A stretch of DNA of 64,000 bases from Actinomadura barringtoniae (GCF_017573505.1 NZ_JAGEOJ010000017.1:124001-188000), one strand, 5' to 3'; positions 1-9,025 are shown, numbered from the stretch's first letter. Notes: generated from the sequence alone by a model not told the origin. Program-made: numbers and translations.

Positions 1-726
1 CTGGTCGGCAGCGGCGGCTACGCCGAGAAGGCGCTCGCGCCGCAGGCCCTCGCCTGGGACGTGCCCGACGGCATCGACGACGTCACCGCGCTCAGCATGG
101 TCGTCCAGGGCGCCACCGCCTGGGTCCTGCTGCGCCGCAGCGTGCACATGGAGCCCGGCGAATCCGTCGTCGTCCATGCCGCCGCCGGTGGCGTCGGAAC
201 GCTCGCGGTCCAGCTCGCCAAGGCCTGGGGCGCCGGACGCGTCATCGCCACCGCCTCCTCCAAGGAGAAGCGCGAGCTCGCCGTCGAGCTGGGCGCCGAC
301 GTCGCGATCGACGCCAACGAGCCCGACATGAAGTCCGCGCTCATCACCGCCAACGGCGGCAAGCGCGTCGACATCGTCCTGGAGATGACCGGCGGGACCG
401 TCACCGACGACAGCCTGAAGGCCCTCGCCCCGTTCGGCCGCCTGGCCTTCTACGGCATGGCCTCCCGCAAGCCGCCCGCACCCGTCCAGCCCGCCAACCT
501 CATGTCGCACTCGACCACCATCGCGGGCATGTGGCTGGCGCACGTCTTCCAGCTCCCCGGCGACATCATGCGCCAGGCCCTCGGCGACCTGTTCGCCCTC
601 GCCGCCGACGGGAACATGCGCGTCATCAACGGCGGCGAGTACGGCCTCACCGAGGTCCGCAAGGCGCACGAGGACATGCGAGCCCGCCGCACCAGCGGCA
701 AGCTCATCCTGGACCCGTCCCGCTGA
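1..726 (+). CDS. Zinc-independent quinone oxidoreductase / MDR family protein, 5' truncated by window edge
   Basis: This is the C-terminal 241 codons of a medium-chain dehydrogenase/reductase of the NADPH:quinone reductase type; the frame is open from base 1, so the true start lies upstream of the window. A Rossmann nucleotide-binding loop is visible (HAAAGGVG, around codon 60 of the visible part), followed by the substrate domain and the usual C-terminal signature RRTSGKLIL. No catalytic or structural zinc ligands are seen in the visible part, which fits zeta-crystallin-like reductases rather than zinc alcohol dehydrogenases. It probably reduces quinones or enones with NADPH in the cytosol; the substrate cannot be read from sequence. 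It converges on the response regulator gene with only 9 bases between them. Confidence 0.88.
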   Translation: MVGSGGYAEKALAPQALAWDVPDGIDDVTALSMVVQGATAWVLLRRSVHMEPGESVVVHAAAGGVGTLAVQLAKAWGAGRVIATASSKEKRELAVELGADVAIDANEPDMKSALITANGGKRVDIVLEMTGGTVTDDSLKALAPFGRLAFYGMASRKPPAPVQPANLMSHSTTIAGMWLAHVFQLPGDIMRQALGDLFALAADGNMRVINGGEYGLTEVRKAHEDMRARRTSGKLILDPSR

Positions 727-735
727 CGTGGGCCT

Positions 736-1413
736 CTAGCCGACCAGGCCGTTCTCGTAGGCGTACACCACGGCCTGCGTGCGGTCGCGCAGGGTGAGCT
801 TGGTCAGCACGTGGCCCACGTGGGTCTTGACCGTCTGCTCGGCCAGGACCAGTTCGCCGGCGATCTCGGCGTTGGACAGGCCGCGGGCGATGAGGCGCAG
901 CACGTCCAGCTCGCGGGGCGTGAGCGAGGACGTCGCGGTCGGGCTCGGGCGCTGGTGGCGGCGGCGCCGGGCGAAGTCGCCGATGAGCCGCCGGGTGATC
1001 GAGGGGGCCAGCAGCGCGTCCCCGGCGGCGACCACGCGGACCCCGCTGACCAGGTCGGCCGCGGAGGCGTCCTTGAGCAGGAAGCCGCTGGCACCGGCGC
1101 CGAGGGCCTCGTAGACGTACTCGTCGAGGTCGAAGGTGGTGAGGACCAGCACCTTGGGCCGGAGCCCGGCCGGGTCGACGTCCTGGTCCTGCTGGTCGCC
1201 GACCAGCTCGGCGGTCGCGGCGAGGCCGTCCATCTCGGGCATCCGGATGTCCATCACGATGACGTCCGGGTCGAGCTTGCGGGCCATCTCGACCGCCTCG
1301 CGCCCGTTGCCCGCCTGACCGATCACCTCGATCTCGGGATCCGAGGACAGCAGGGCGGCGAGCCCGTCGCGGATCATTACCTGATCGTCGGCGATCAGCA
1401 CACGAATCGTCAC
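736..1413 (-). CDS. NarL/LuxR-family DNA-binding response regulator
   Basis: 225-residue two-component response regulator. It has an N-terminal receiver domain with acidic pocket DD at residues 9-10 and phospho-acceptor Asp55 in VIVMDIRMPEMDG, then a C-terminal LuxR-type helix-turn-helix (SLTPRELDVLRLIARGLSNAE). A loop of about 13 residues rich in Asp and Gln (GDQQDQDVDPAGL) is inserted between the third and fourth receiver strands, longer than usual. The start is a GTG. It lies 22 bases downstream of the histidine kinase on the same strand, so the two almost certainly form a cognate pair. The stimulus and regulon are unknown. Confidence 0.93.
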   Translation of the reverse strand: MTIRVLIADDQVMIRDGLAALLSSDPEIEVIGQAGNGREAVEMARKLDPDVIVMDIRMPEMDGLAATAELVGDQQDQDVDPAGLRPKVLVLTTFDLDEYVYEALGAGASGFLLKDASAADLVSGVRVVAAGDALLAPSITRRLIGDFARRRRHQRPSPTATSSLTPRELDVLRLIARGLSNAEIAGELVLAEQTVKTHVGHVLTKLTLRDRTQAVVYAYENGLVG

Positions 1414-1435
1414 GAGGGAACTCTATGACGAACCG

Positions 1436-2701
1436 CTACGCCGCCGGATCTCCATAGGGCAGCTCGGCCGCCACCCGCCAGCCCGCGCCGTCGAGCGATC
1501 CGGCGTCCAGCGAGCCGCCGAGCATCGCGACGCGCTCGTGCATGCCGACCAGCCCGTGCCCGCCGCCGTGCGACTCGTCGGGGGTGGTGCGGGCGCCGTC
1601 GTCGACGACGGTCACCTTGAGCAGGTCCCCGTCGTACCTGATCTCGACCTGCACGCGGGAGCCGGGCGCGTAGCGGGCGGCGTTGCTGAGCGACTCCTGA
1701 ACGATCCGGTAGGCCGACAGGTCGACGCCCGCCGACACCTCGCGCGGCACGCCCACGATCACCAGGCCGACCGCCAGGCCGGAGCGGCGCGCCCCGGCCA
1801 GCAGGTCCTCGACCCGGTCCAGGCCGGGCTGCGGCGCCCGTTCGGCGCCCTCGTCGTCGGAACGGAGCAGCCCCACCACGCGGCGGGTCTCGGTCAACGC
1901 GTCGCGGGCGGCGTCGCGCACGACGACGAAGGTCTGCAGCGCCGCGTCCGGCAGGTCGGGGATCTTGTACGGGGCGGCCTCGGCCTGCATCGCGATCACC
2001 GACATGTGATGGGCCACCACGTCGTGCAGCTCGCGCGCGATCCGGGCCCGTTCCTCCAGCACCGCCTGTTTGGCCAGGTCCTGTTTGCGCAGCTCCTCCT
2101 GCTCGCGCAGGCTCCGTTCGGCCGCCGACCGGCCGCCGACCGCGTCGCCGAAGGTCAGCGCGACGACGACCAGGCCGGTGAGGATCAGCCCGAACCAGCC
2201 CGGCATCGCGTACAGCGAGGCCGGCGCGAGCACGACCAGCACGGTGACCGCGCCGACGCCCGCGGTCGTCTGCCGCTCGGACCCGGCCGCGACGAAGAAC
2301 AGGATGAGCATGAACGCCAGCCACGCGGTCACCGGCCACGGCCAGAAGTACTTGCCGTGGAAGGCCACCGCGCCGATCACGAAGCCGGTCGCGCTGATCC
2401 GCCAGGCGAGCACGGGGCGGACGGGGGCGAAGATCAGCGGCAGCGCCTGCGCGACCCCGAGGAGCCAGGCGAGGGTCACGTTGATGTCGCCGTGGTCGTG
2501 ATAGCCGTTCAGCGGGATGGCGATCGTGCCCGCGGTGAAGCCGATCGTCAGCGCCGTCAGCAGCAGCAGCGCGGGGATCCGCAGCCACATCGAGCCGGGC
2601 AGGATCCAGCGGGTCCGCTCGGGCCGGCTCAGGACGGCGTCGCGGATGCCCTGCGTCAGGACCACGCGCTTGTGCGCCACGGAAGGTTCATACTCGTTCA
2701 T
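1436..2701 (-). CDS. Membrane sensor histidine kinase (HisKA_3 type)
   Basis: 421-residue sensor kinase. The N-terminal part carries several hydrophobic segments between residues 42 and 185 (about five or six membrane spans), then a helical linker (190-222), then a HisKA_3 dimerisation domain with phospho-acceptor His226 in RELHDVVAHH. It ends in a HATPase_c domain with N-box ESLSNAARYAPG, G1 box VVDDGA and a glycine-rich lid GGGHGLVGM. The architecture is that of DesK/NarX-like actinobacterial kinases. It is transcribed with, and just upstream of, the NarL-type regulator. No large extracellular sensor domain is seen, so the signal is probably sensed in or at the membrane. Confidence 0.93.
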   Translation of the reverse strand: MNEYEPSVAHKRVVLTQGIRDAVLSRPERTRWILPGSMWLRIPALLLLTALTIGFTAGTIAIPLNGYHDHGDINVTLAWLLGVAQALPLIFAPVRPVLAWRISATGFVIGAVAFHGKYFWPWPVTAWLAFMLILFFVAAGSERQTTAGVGAVTVLVVLAPASLYAMPGWFGLILTGLVVVALTFGDAVGGRSAAERSLREQEELRKQDLAKQAVLEERARIARELHDVVAHHMSVIAMQAEAAPYKIPDLPDAALQTFVVVRDAARDALTETRRVVGLLRSDDEGAERAPQPGLDRVEDLLAGARRSGLAVGLVIVGVPREVSAGVDLSAYRIVQESLSNAARYAPGSRVQVEIRYDGDLLKVTVVDDGARTTPDESHGGGHGLVGMHERVAMLGGSLDAGSLDGAGWRVAAELPYGDPAA

Positions 2702-2804
2702 CTCACGTCGAGCCTAGGCCCGCCCCGACCGCGCCGGCCTGCCCCTGGAGGGGGAGATCGGAGGCGGTCCCTGGGTATCGGCACACATCCGCGCGTGTCC
2801 TACT

Positions 2805-2831
2805 TAACCGATATAACCGATTGACTAAATA
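2805..2831 (+). promoter_or_regulatory. Candidate ssu operon control region: direct repeat and leaderless -10
   Basis: Two copies of TAACCGAT (2805-2812 and 2814-2821) sit one base apart, followed by TAAATA (2826-2831) whose last base is 7 bases before the ssuC ATG. That spacing would place the transcription start on the A of the ATG. No good Shine-Dalgarno is present. The region is AT-rich against its surroundings. The repeat could be an operator for a sulfur-responsive regulator; this is inference. Confidence 0.4.
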
Positions 2832-2837
2832 GGGAAT

Positions 2838-3623
2838 ATGCGCGACGCTCTCTCCGTGCGCCTCTCGTCCCTTTCGTCCCTCGGTCGCCTGGCCAGCCCG
2901 GTGGCGGTGCTGCTCCTCTGGCAGCTGGCCTCCTCGACCGGGCTGCTGCCGGACCGGCTGCTCGCCGCCCCGGCCGCGATCGCCTCGACCGGCCTGGACC
3001 TGATCAAGGACGGCACGCTCGCCGACGCCATCGGCACGTCCGTGCAGCGCGTCGTCATCGGCTTCCTCATCGGCGCCGCCGCGGGGATCGCGCTGGCCCT
3101 GGTCGCCGGGCTCAGCAGGCTCGGTGAGAACGCGGTGGACCCGCCCATGCAGATGCTGCGGGCGCTGCCGCTGTTCGGGCTGATCCCGCTGTTCATCCTC
3201 TGGTTCGGGATCGGCGAGACGCCCAAGGTGGCGCTGATCGCGCTCGGCGTCGCCTTCCCGCTCTACCTGAACACCTTCGCCGGCATCCGCGGCGTGGACG
3301 GCAGGCTCGCCGAGGTCGCCGAGACGCTGCGGCTGAGCAGGGCGGGCCTGATCCGGCACGTCGTGCTGCCGGGCGCGCTGCCCCAGGCGCTGGTCGGGCT
3401 CCGGCAGAGTCTCGGCATCGCCTGGCTGGCGCTCATCGTCGCCGAGCAGATCAACGCGAGCTCCGGGCTCGGCTACATGATCAACAACGCCCGCGAGTTC
3501 CTGCAGACCGACGCCGTGGTGCTGGGCCTGGTCGTGTACGCGGCGCTCGGCCTGCTCACCGACGCACTCGTCCGCCTGCTGGAGAGGAGAGCGCTGACAT
3601 GGCGCAAGGGCTTCCTGGTCTGA
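2838..3623 (+). CDS. ssuC: Aliphatic sulfonate ABC transporter permease
   Basis: 261-residue inner-membrane permease with six predicted membrane segments and the binding-protein-dependent transport EAA loop (EVAETLRLSRAGLIRHVVLPG, around residues 157-177), as in SsuC/TauC. It forms the channel for uptake of alkanesulfonates with SsuB and SsuA. The next gene starts inside its 3' end (25-base overlap) and the downstream genes overlap by four bases, so ssuC-ssuB-ssuA-ssuD is a single operon. Specificity is inferred from the monooxygenase at the end of the operon. The ATG at 2838 follows a TAAATA box at leaderless spacing. Confidence 0.9.
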   Translation: MRDALSVRLSSLSSLGRLASPVAVLLLWQLASSTGLLPDRLLAAPAAIASTGLDLIKDGTLADAIGTSVQRVVIGFLIGAAAGIALALVAGLSRLGENAVDPPMQMLRALPLFGLIPLFILWFGIGETPKVALIALGVAFPLYLNTFAGIRGVDGRLAEVAETLRLSRAGLIRHVVLPGALPQALVGLRQSLGIAWLALIVAEQINASSGLGYMINNAREFLQTDAVVLGLVVYAALGLLTDALVRLLERRALTWRKGFLV

Positions 3624-4366
3624 TCGAACCCGCCACGAGCGACGGCCCCGCGACGAGTGCCGAGCACGTCGCCCGGGTGCGGGGGCTGACCAAGCGCTTC
3701 GGTGACCGCACCGTCCTGGACGAGATCGACATTGAGATCGCCCGCGGTGAATTCGTCGCGCTCCTCGGCCGCAGTGGCTCCGGCAAGTCCACGCTCCTGC
3801 GCGCGCTCGCCGGCCTGGACCGTGCCACCGATGGCGAGCCGGACGTCTCGGGCACCGTCTCGGTCGCCTTCCAGGAGCCCAGGCTCATCCCCTGGAAGCG
3901 TGTCTGGGCCAACGTGGCCCTCGGGCTGAAGGCCGCCGACCCGCGCGCCGCGGCCGAGAAGGCACTCGCCGAGGTCGAGCTCACCGAACAGGCCGGGGCC
4001 TGGCCCCTCACGCTCTCCGGCGGCGAGGCGCAGCGCGCCTCGCTCGCCCGCGCGCTGGTCCGCGACCCGGACCTGCTGCTGCTCGACGAGCCGTTCAGCG
4101 CATTGGACGCGCTGACCCGCATCACCATGCACCGGCTCGTCCTGGACCTGTGGGGCCGGCACCGCCCCGGGATCCTGCTCGTCACCCATGACGTGGACGA
4201 AGCCCTGCTGCTGGCCGACCGCGTCCTGGTCCTGGAGGACGGCCGCATCGGCCATGAGTCCCCGGTGAACCTCGACCGCCCGCGCCATCGCGACCATCCC
4301 GAACTCATCGAGCTGCGCGCGACCCTGCTCGCCCGGCTCGGTGTCACCCCCGAAGGAACCGCATGA
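3599..4366 (+). CDS. ssuB: Aliphatic sulfonate ABC transporter ATP-binding protein
   Basis: 255-residue ABC ATPase. It has Walker A GRSGSGKST, Q-loop AFQEPRLIPWKRV, signature LSGGEAQRASLARAL, Walker B LLLLDEPFSALD and switch histidine LLVTHDVDEA, all canonical. The Q-loop wording is that of the SsuB/TauB nitrate-sulfonate family. The ATG overlaps the end of ssuC, consistent with translational coupling, and its stop overlaps the ssuA start (ATGA). It energises import through SsuC at the cytosolic face. Confidence 0.92.
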   Translation: MAQGLPGLIEPATSDGPATSAEHVARVRGLTKRFGDRTVLDEIDIEIARGEFVALLGRSGSGKSTLLRALAGLDRATDGEPDVSGTVSVAFQEPRLIPWKRVWANVALGLKAADPRAAAEKALAEVELTEQAGAWPLTLSGGEAQRASLARALVRDPDLLLLDEPFSALDALTRITMHRLVLDLWGRHRPGILLVTHDVDEALLLADRVLVLEDGRIGHESPVNLDRPRHRDHPELIELRATLLARLGVTPEGTA

Positions 4367-5400
4367 CCATCCGCATCACCCGCCGCCTCGGCGCGCTCGC
4401 CGCCGCGGTCGCCCTCACGGCCGGGACGCTGGCCGCCTGCGGCGACAGCGGCGACGCCAAGAACGCGGCGATCGGCAAGGACGGCTCCATCGACTTCTCG
4501 AAGGTGACGCTCCACCTCGGCGACCAGAAGGGCGCGGGCCTGCAGGCGCTGCTCAACGCGGCGGGCCAGCTGAACGGCGTCAAGTACAAGGTGAACTGGG
4601 CCATGTTCACCTCCGGGCCGCCGATCCTCGAGGCGATCAACGCCGGCGCGGTCGACTTCGGCTACGTCGGCAATACCCCGCCGATCTTCTCCGCCGCCGC
4701 CCGGTCCAACATCAGGATCGTCGGCGCGTTCGACATCAGCCTCGCCGGTCAGGCGATCCTGGTCCCCAAGGGCTCGACCCTGCGGACCGCGGCCGACCTG
4801 AAGGGCAAGAAGATCGCGGTGGCCAAGGGCAGCTCCGCGCACGGCCACCTGCTGTCGGTCCTGAAGAAGAACGGGCTGAGCCTGAACGACGTCCAGCCGC
4901 AGTACCTGCAGCCCTCGGACTCGCTCGCCGCGTTCAGCGCGGGCAAGATCGACGCTCTGGCCATCTGGGAGCCCTACACCGCCCAGGTGGAGGCGCAGAC
5001 GGGCGGCCGGATCCTGCTGGACGGCAACGGCTACACCAACGGGTACGCCTTCGCGGTCACCTCGAAGAAGGTCCTGGGCGACAAGGCCAGGACCGCCGCC
5101 CTCAAGGATTTCGTCGGGCGCTACCAGCGCGCGATCGCCTGGGCCGACGCCCACCGCCCGGAATGGGCGAAGCTGTGGGCCCAGCAGACCGGCCTGTCGG
5201 TCCCGGTCTCGCAGAAGGCCGTGGACCGCAAGGTCACCAAGGTCATCCCGATCGACGACACGGTGGTGAACTCCGAGCAGCAGCTCGCCGACCTGTTCAG
5301 CGACGCCAAGGTCCTGCCCGGCAAGGTGAAGATCGACGACTTCTTCGACCGCCGTTTCAACGACCTCGCCACGACGTCCGGGAAGGCGGCGACCCCGTGA
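4363..5400 (+). CDS. ssuA: Aliphatic sulfonate ABC transporter substrate-binding lipoprotein
   Basis: 345-residue extracellular binding protein. The N-terminus is a lipoprotein signal with basic TRR, a hydrophobic stretch and lipobox TLAAC, giving lipidated Cys26. The mature part has the SsuA/NMT1-type fold: GPPILEAINAGAVDFGYVGNTPP and DALAIWEPY are the family's ligand-cleft segments. It captures sulfonates and delivers them to SsuC. The start ATG overlaps the ssuB stop; the stop overlaps the GTG of ssuD. Confidence 0.92.
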   Translation: MTIRITRRLGALAAAVALTAGTLAACGDSGDAKNAAIGKDGSIDFSKVTLHLGDQKGAGLQALLNAAGQLNGVKYKVNWAMFTSGPPILEAINAGAVDFGYVGNTPPIFSAAARSNIRIVGAFDISLAGQAILVPKGSTLRTAADLKGKKIAVAKGSSAHGHLLSVLKKNGLSLNDVQPQYLQPSDSLAAFSAGKIDALAIWEPYTAQVEAQTGGRILLDGNGYTNGYAFAVTSKKVLGDKARTAALKDFVGRYQRAIAWADAHRPEWAKLWAQQTGLSVPVSQKAVDRKVTKVIPIDDTVVNSEQQLADLFSDAKVLPGKVKIDDFFDRRFNDLATTSGKAATP

Positions 5401-6530
5401 GCCTGAAGTTCCATTGGTTTCTCCCCACCACCGGTGACAGCCGGGCCCTGATCGGCGGCGGGCACAGCATCCCGATCGGCGTCGGGCGGCCCGCGGCCCG
5501 GCCCGGCACGGCCGAGCAGGTGCGCCCGCCGGACATCGACTATCTCGCCCAGGTCGCCCGGTCCGCCGAGCAGCTCGGCTTCGAGGGCGTGCTCACCCCG
5601 ACCGGGACCTGGTGCGAGGACGCCTGGCTGGTCACCGCGGCGCTGCTGCGCGAGACCACGCGGCTGAAGTACCTGGTCGCGTTCCGTCCCGGCTTCATCT
5701 CACCGACCCTCGCCGCCCAGATGGCCGCCACCTATCAGCGCATCTCCGGCGGGCGGCTGCTGCTGAACGTGGTGACCGGCGGCGAGCCCGCCGAGCAGCG
5801 GCGGTTCGGCGACCACCTCGAGCACGCCGAACGGTACGCGCGGACCGGCGAGTTCCTGTCGATCCTGCGCGGCGCGTGGGGCGGCGAGCCGTTCGACTTC
5901 AAGGGCGAGCACTACCACGTGGAAGGCGCGACGACCGCCCGCGCGCCCGACCCGATCCCCGACATCTACTTCGGCGGCTCCTCGCAGGCGGCCGGTCCCG
6001 TCGCGGCGAGGCACGTCGACACCTACCTGACCTGGGGCGAGCCGCCCGGCCAGGTCGCCGAGAAGATCGAGTGGATGCGCAAGCTCGCCGCCGACGAGGG
6101 CCGCACGCTGCGCTTCGGCATCCGGCTGCACACCATCAGCCGTGACACCTCCGAGGCGGCCTGGGCCGAGGCCGGGCGGCTGCTCGCGGGTGTCGACCCG
6201 GCACACATCGCCCAGGCGCAACAGGTCCTGGCCGCGAGCGAGTCGGTCGGGCAGCAGCGGATGCGCGGCCTGCACGAGGACTTCCGGGCCAGCGGTGCGG
6301 TCCGCGACCTGGAGATCTACCCGAACCTCTGGTCGGGCGTGGGCCTGGTCCGCGGCGGCGCCGGCACGGCGCTGGTGGGCAGCCACGCCGAGGTCGCCGA
6401 CCGGATCCAGGAGTACGCGGCGCTCGGCATCGAGGAGTTCATCCTGTCCGGCTACCCGCACCTGGAGGAGGCGTACTGGTTCGGTGAGGGGGTGCTGTCG
6501 GAGCTGCGCCGCCGTGACTACGCCGTGTAG
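5397..6530 (+). CDS. ssuD: FMNH2-dependent alkanesulfonate monooxygenase
   Basis: 377-residue luciferase-like flavin monooxygenase. It begins VSLKFHWFLPTTGDSR, the family's N-terminal strand, and contains RLLLNVVTGG, YFGGSSQAA and the C-terminal FILSGYPHLEEAYWFGEGV that are typical of SsuD. It cleaves alkanesulfonates to aldehyde and sulfite using reduced FMN, supplying sulfur under sulfate limitation. The GTG start at 5397 overlaps the ssuA stop by four bases. No flavin reductase (SsuE) lies next to it, so FMNH2 must come from an unlinked enzyme. It is the last gene of the ssu operon. Confidence 0.93.
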   Translation: MSLKFHWFLPTTGDSRALIGGGHSIPIGVGRPAARPGTAEQVRPPDIDYLAQVARSAEQLGFEGVLTPTGTWCEDAWLVTAALLRETTRLKYLVAFRPGFISPTLAAQMAATYQRISGGRLLLNVVTGGEPAEQRRFGDHLEHAERYARTGEFLSILRGAWGGEPFDFKGEHYHVEGATTARAPDPIPDIYFGGSSQAAGPVAARHVDTYLTWGEPPGQVAEKIEWMRKLAADEGRTLRFGIRLHTISRDTSEAAWAEAGRLLAGVDPAHIAQAQQVLAASESVGQQRMRGLHEDFRASGAVRDLEIYPNLWSGVGLVRGGAGTALVGSHAEVADRIQEYAALGIEEFILSGYPHLEEAYWFGEGVLSELRRRDYAV

Positions 6531-6582
6531 TCACATGGAGGCAGTTTGGCTCCGACCGATCGTGACTCTGTGTCACCGAACG

Positions 6583-6588
6583 TAGCTT
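6583..6588 (+). promoter_or_regulatory. Candidate -10 box for a leaderless sulP transcript
   Basis: TAGCTT ends 7 bases before the ATG at 6595. That position would make the A of the start codon the first base of the transcript. A GTGAC-like element with a short spacer (6562-6566) is the only -35 candidate; it is also half of a GTGAC-5-GTCAC inverted repeat. No Shine-Dalgarno is visible between 6575 and 6594. Confidence 0.35.
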
Positions 6589-6594
6589 CGCGTC

Positions 6595-8280
6595 ATGCGC
6601 TCGCTGCGGATGTCCCTCCCGATGCTCCCCGGACGCCGAGATCTGGCGGCCATGCGCCAGGATCCGGCGCGCGACCTGCTGTGCGGCGTGACCGTCGCGA
6701 TCGTGGCCCTGCCGCTGGCCCTGGCGTTCGGCGCCAGTTCCGGCGTCGGCGCCCGCGCCGGGCTCGCCACGGCCGTCGTCGCGGGCGCGCTGGCCGCCCT
6801 GTTCGGCGGCAGTAACCTCCAGGTCTCGGGCCCGACCGGGGCGATGACCGTGGTGCTGGTGCCGATCGTGCACCGGTTCGGCCCGCGGGGCGCGTTCATG
6901 GTCGGGCTGATGGCCGGGGCCGTCCTGCTGGTGCTGGCCGCCGCCAGGATCGGCCGGTACGCCAGGTTCCTGCCCACGCCGGTGATCGAGGGCTTCACCG
7001 CCGGGATCGCCGTGGTCATCGCGCTCCAGCAGGTCCCGGCGGTGCTCGGCATCGGCGGGCTGCACGGCGACAAGGTCTGGCGGGTCGCCGCCGAGGCGGT
7101 CGCCCGGTTCGCCGCGCATCCGGCCTGCGCGCCGGTCCTGATGGCTCTCACGGTCACCGTCGCGCTGCTCGTCGGCGCCCGGCTGCGGCCCGGCATCCCG
7201 TTCTCGCTGCCCGTCGTCGCCGTGGTCACCCTGGCCGCCGACCTCGCGGGTGTGCACGTCGCCCGGGTCGGCAACCTGCCCGCCGGGCTTCCCGCCCCTT
7301 CGCTGGCCTTCTTCGACCCCGCCGCGCTGGAGGAACTGCTGCCCTCGGCCCTCGCCGTCGCCGCTCTGGCCGCGCTCGCCAGCCTGCTGTGCGCCTCGGC
7401 CGCCGACGCCATGAGCGTGCGCGAACGCCACGATCCCGACCGCGAGCTGTTCGGCCAGGGCCTGGCCAACCTGATCACCCCGCTGTTCGGCGGCGTCCCG
7501 GCCACCGCCGACATCGCCCGGACGGCCGTGAACGTCCGGGCGGGCGCCCGCTCGCGGCTCGCCGCGCTCACCCACGCCGCCATCCTCGGCGTGGTGGTCT
7601 TCGCCGCGGCCCCGCTGGTCGGCCGCATCCCGCTGGCCGCCCTGGCGGGCGTCCTGCTGGCCACGACCGCCCGCATGGTCGACGTCGGGGCGGTGAGCGC
7701 CCTCGCCCGCACCACGCGAGGCGACGGCGTGGTGATGGGCCTGACGTTCCTGGTCACGGTCGCGCTCGACCTGGTGACGGCCGTGGCGGTCGGCCTCGGC
7801 GCGGCGATCCTGCTGGCGCTGCGGGCCGTCGCGCGCACCGCCAACGCCGAGGTGGAACGGGTGGAGCTGCCCGGGGCCGATCACAGCGCGGAGGAACGGC
7901 GGCTGCTCGACGAGCGGATCGTCGCCTACCGCCTGGACGGCCCGCTGTTCTTCGCGGCGGCGAGCGACTTCCTGCGCCGCCTCTCCGAGGTCACCGACGT
8001 GCGCGTGGTGATCCTGCGGATGTCGCGGGTCAGCACGATCGACGCGACCGGCGCGCGGCTGCTGCGGAACGCCATCAGGGCGCTGGACAACCGCGGCATC
8101 GCCGTGCTGGCGTCCGGGGTTCGCCCCGGGCACACCGAAGTTCTGACCGTTATGGGTGGCCTTGAGGGGAATGTCTTTCTCGACACTCCCGAGGCGATCG
8201 CGCACGCCAGAGCCCTGCTGGCCAGCGCTCCGGCCGCCGTTCCGGCCGTCGCGGCCCGCCCCTCGGTCGCCCCGACCTGA
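6595..8280 (+). CDS. SulP-family anion (sulfate) permease with STAS domain
   Basis: 561-residue SulP/SLC26 transporter. Residues about 20-420 are strongly hydrophobic with the SulP features GSNLQVSGPTGAMTVVL and FLPTPVIEGFTAGIAVVIALQQ; a cytosolic STAS domain follows (about 425-540, with DVRVVILRMSRVSTIDATGA). It likely imports sulfate, bicarbonate or another anion. Its position directly after the ssu sulfonate operon, on the same strand with a 64-base gap, favours sulfate. A C-terminal Ala/Pro tail is probably disordered. It appears to have its own promoter. Confidence 0.88.
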   Translation: MRSLRMSLPMLPGRRDLAAMRQDPARDLLCGVTVAIVALPLALAFGASSGVGARAGLATAVVAGALAALFGGSNLQVSGPTGAMTVVLVPIVHRFGPRGAFMVGLMAGAVLLVLAAARIGRYARFLPTPVIEGFTAGIAVVIALQQVPAVLGIGGLHGDKVWRVAAEAVARFAAHPACAPVLMALTVTVALLVGARLRPGIPFSLPVVAVVTLAADLAGVHVARVGNLPAGLPAPSLAFFDPAALEELLPSALAVAALAALASLLCASAADAMSVRERHDPDRELFGQGLANLITPLFGGVPATADIARTAVNVRAGARSRLAALTHAAILGVVVFAAAPLVGRIPLAALAGVLLATTARMVDVGAVSALARTTRGDGVVMGLTFLVTVALDLVTAVAVGLGAAILLALRAVARTANAEVERVELPGADHSAEERRLLDERIVAYRLDGPLFFAAASDFLRRLSEVTDVRVVILRMSRVSTIDATGARLLRNAIRALDNRGIAVLASGVRPGHTEVLTVMGGLEGNVFLDTPEAIAHARALLASAPAAVPAVAARPSVAPT

Positions 8281-8336
8281 TCATCCGGGCCCGCTCCGAT
8301 CTTGCGGGGGCCTGGAGATCGACGGAGACTGCGTGG

Positions 8337-8972
8337 ATGAACGCAGACATCAGGCATCCGATCTTCGCGCGGATCTATCCCCGGATGGACGCCATGATGG
8401 CGAAGGCCGGAGTGCCCGAGCACCGCGACGAGCTCCTCCACGGCGCCACCGGGCGCGCCCTGGAGGTCGGCGCCGGTCATGGGGCCAACTTCGCGCACTA
8501 CCCGAAGAGCGTCACCGAGGTGGTCGCCGTCGAGCCGGAACCCCGCCTGCGCGGCCTGGCGGCCGAGGCGGCGGCCGCGGCCCCGGTGCCGGTCGCCGTG
8601 CGGGCCGGGTCCGCGGAGGACCTGGACCTGGACGACGCCTCGTTCGACGTGGCCGTCGCCTCGCTCGTGCTGTGCTCGGTCCGCAACCCCGTCCGCGCCC
8701 TGGCCGAGATCCGCAGGGTGCTGCGGCCGGGCGGCGAGCTCCGGTTCTACGAGCACGTCCGGTCCGGATCGCCCAAGTTCGTCCGGTTCCAGCGCTACGC
8801 CGACGTGGTCTGGCCCTTCATCGCGGGCGGCTGCCACTGCTCGCGGCCGACCGACGAGCTCATCGCCGCCTCCGGCTTCACGATCACCGGCGTCCGGCGC
8901 TTCGACTTCCCCGAGGCCGGAATGCCCAACCCGGCCCAGCCCCACGTCCTCGGCAGGGCCGTCCGCGACTGA
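8337..8972 (+). CDS. Class I SAM-dependent methyltransferase
   Basis: 211-residue methyltransferase of the Methyltransf_11 type. Motif I is LEVGAGHGANFAHYP (around residue 40), motif II is VVAVEPEP, and the post-motif segments DDASFDVAVASLVLCSV and EIRRVLRPGGELRFYEHVRS are clear. The C-terminal part (FIAGGCHCSRPTDELIAASGF) resembles thiol and phosphatidylethanolamine-type methyltransferases. The acceptor substrate cannot be stated. It stands between the SulP and MFS genes without obvious coupling to either. Confidence 0.85.
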   Translation: MNADIRHPIFARIYPRMDAMMAKAGVPEHRDELLHGATGRALEVGAGHGANFAHYPKSVTEVVAVEPEPRLRGLAAEAAAAAPVPVAVRAGSAEDLDLDDASFDVAVASLVLCSVRNPVRALAEIRRVLRPGGELRFYEHVRSGSPKFVRFQRYADVVWPFIAGGCHCSRPTDELIAASGFTITGVRRFDFPEAGMPNPAQPHVLGRAVRD

Positions 8973-9013
8973 CGGGCTTGGCGGTAATAGCGCCGCGTGA
9001 CCGGATCACTGCA

Positions 9014-9019
9014 TAACGT
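9014..9019 (+). promoter_or_regulatory. Candidate -10 box for a leaderless MFS transcript
   Basis: TAACGT ends 7 bases before the ATG at 9026, and the interval (TCCGGG) contains no Shine-Dalgarno. The same arrangement is seen before ssuC and sulP. No convincing -35 is present at the expected distance. Confidence 0.33.
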
Positions 9020-9025
9020 TCCGGG

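Noticed and set aside
6439..8205. Antisense open frame opposite the SulP gene
   Set aside because: Low-complexity Gly/Arg/Asp/Gln translation typical of shadow frames.
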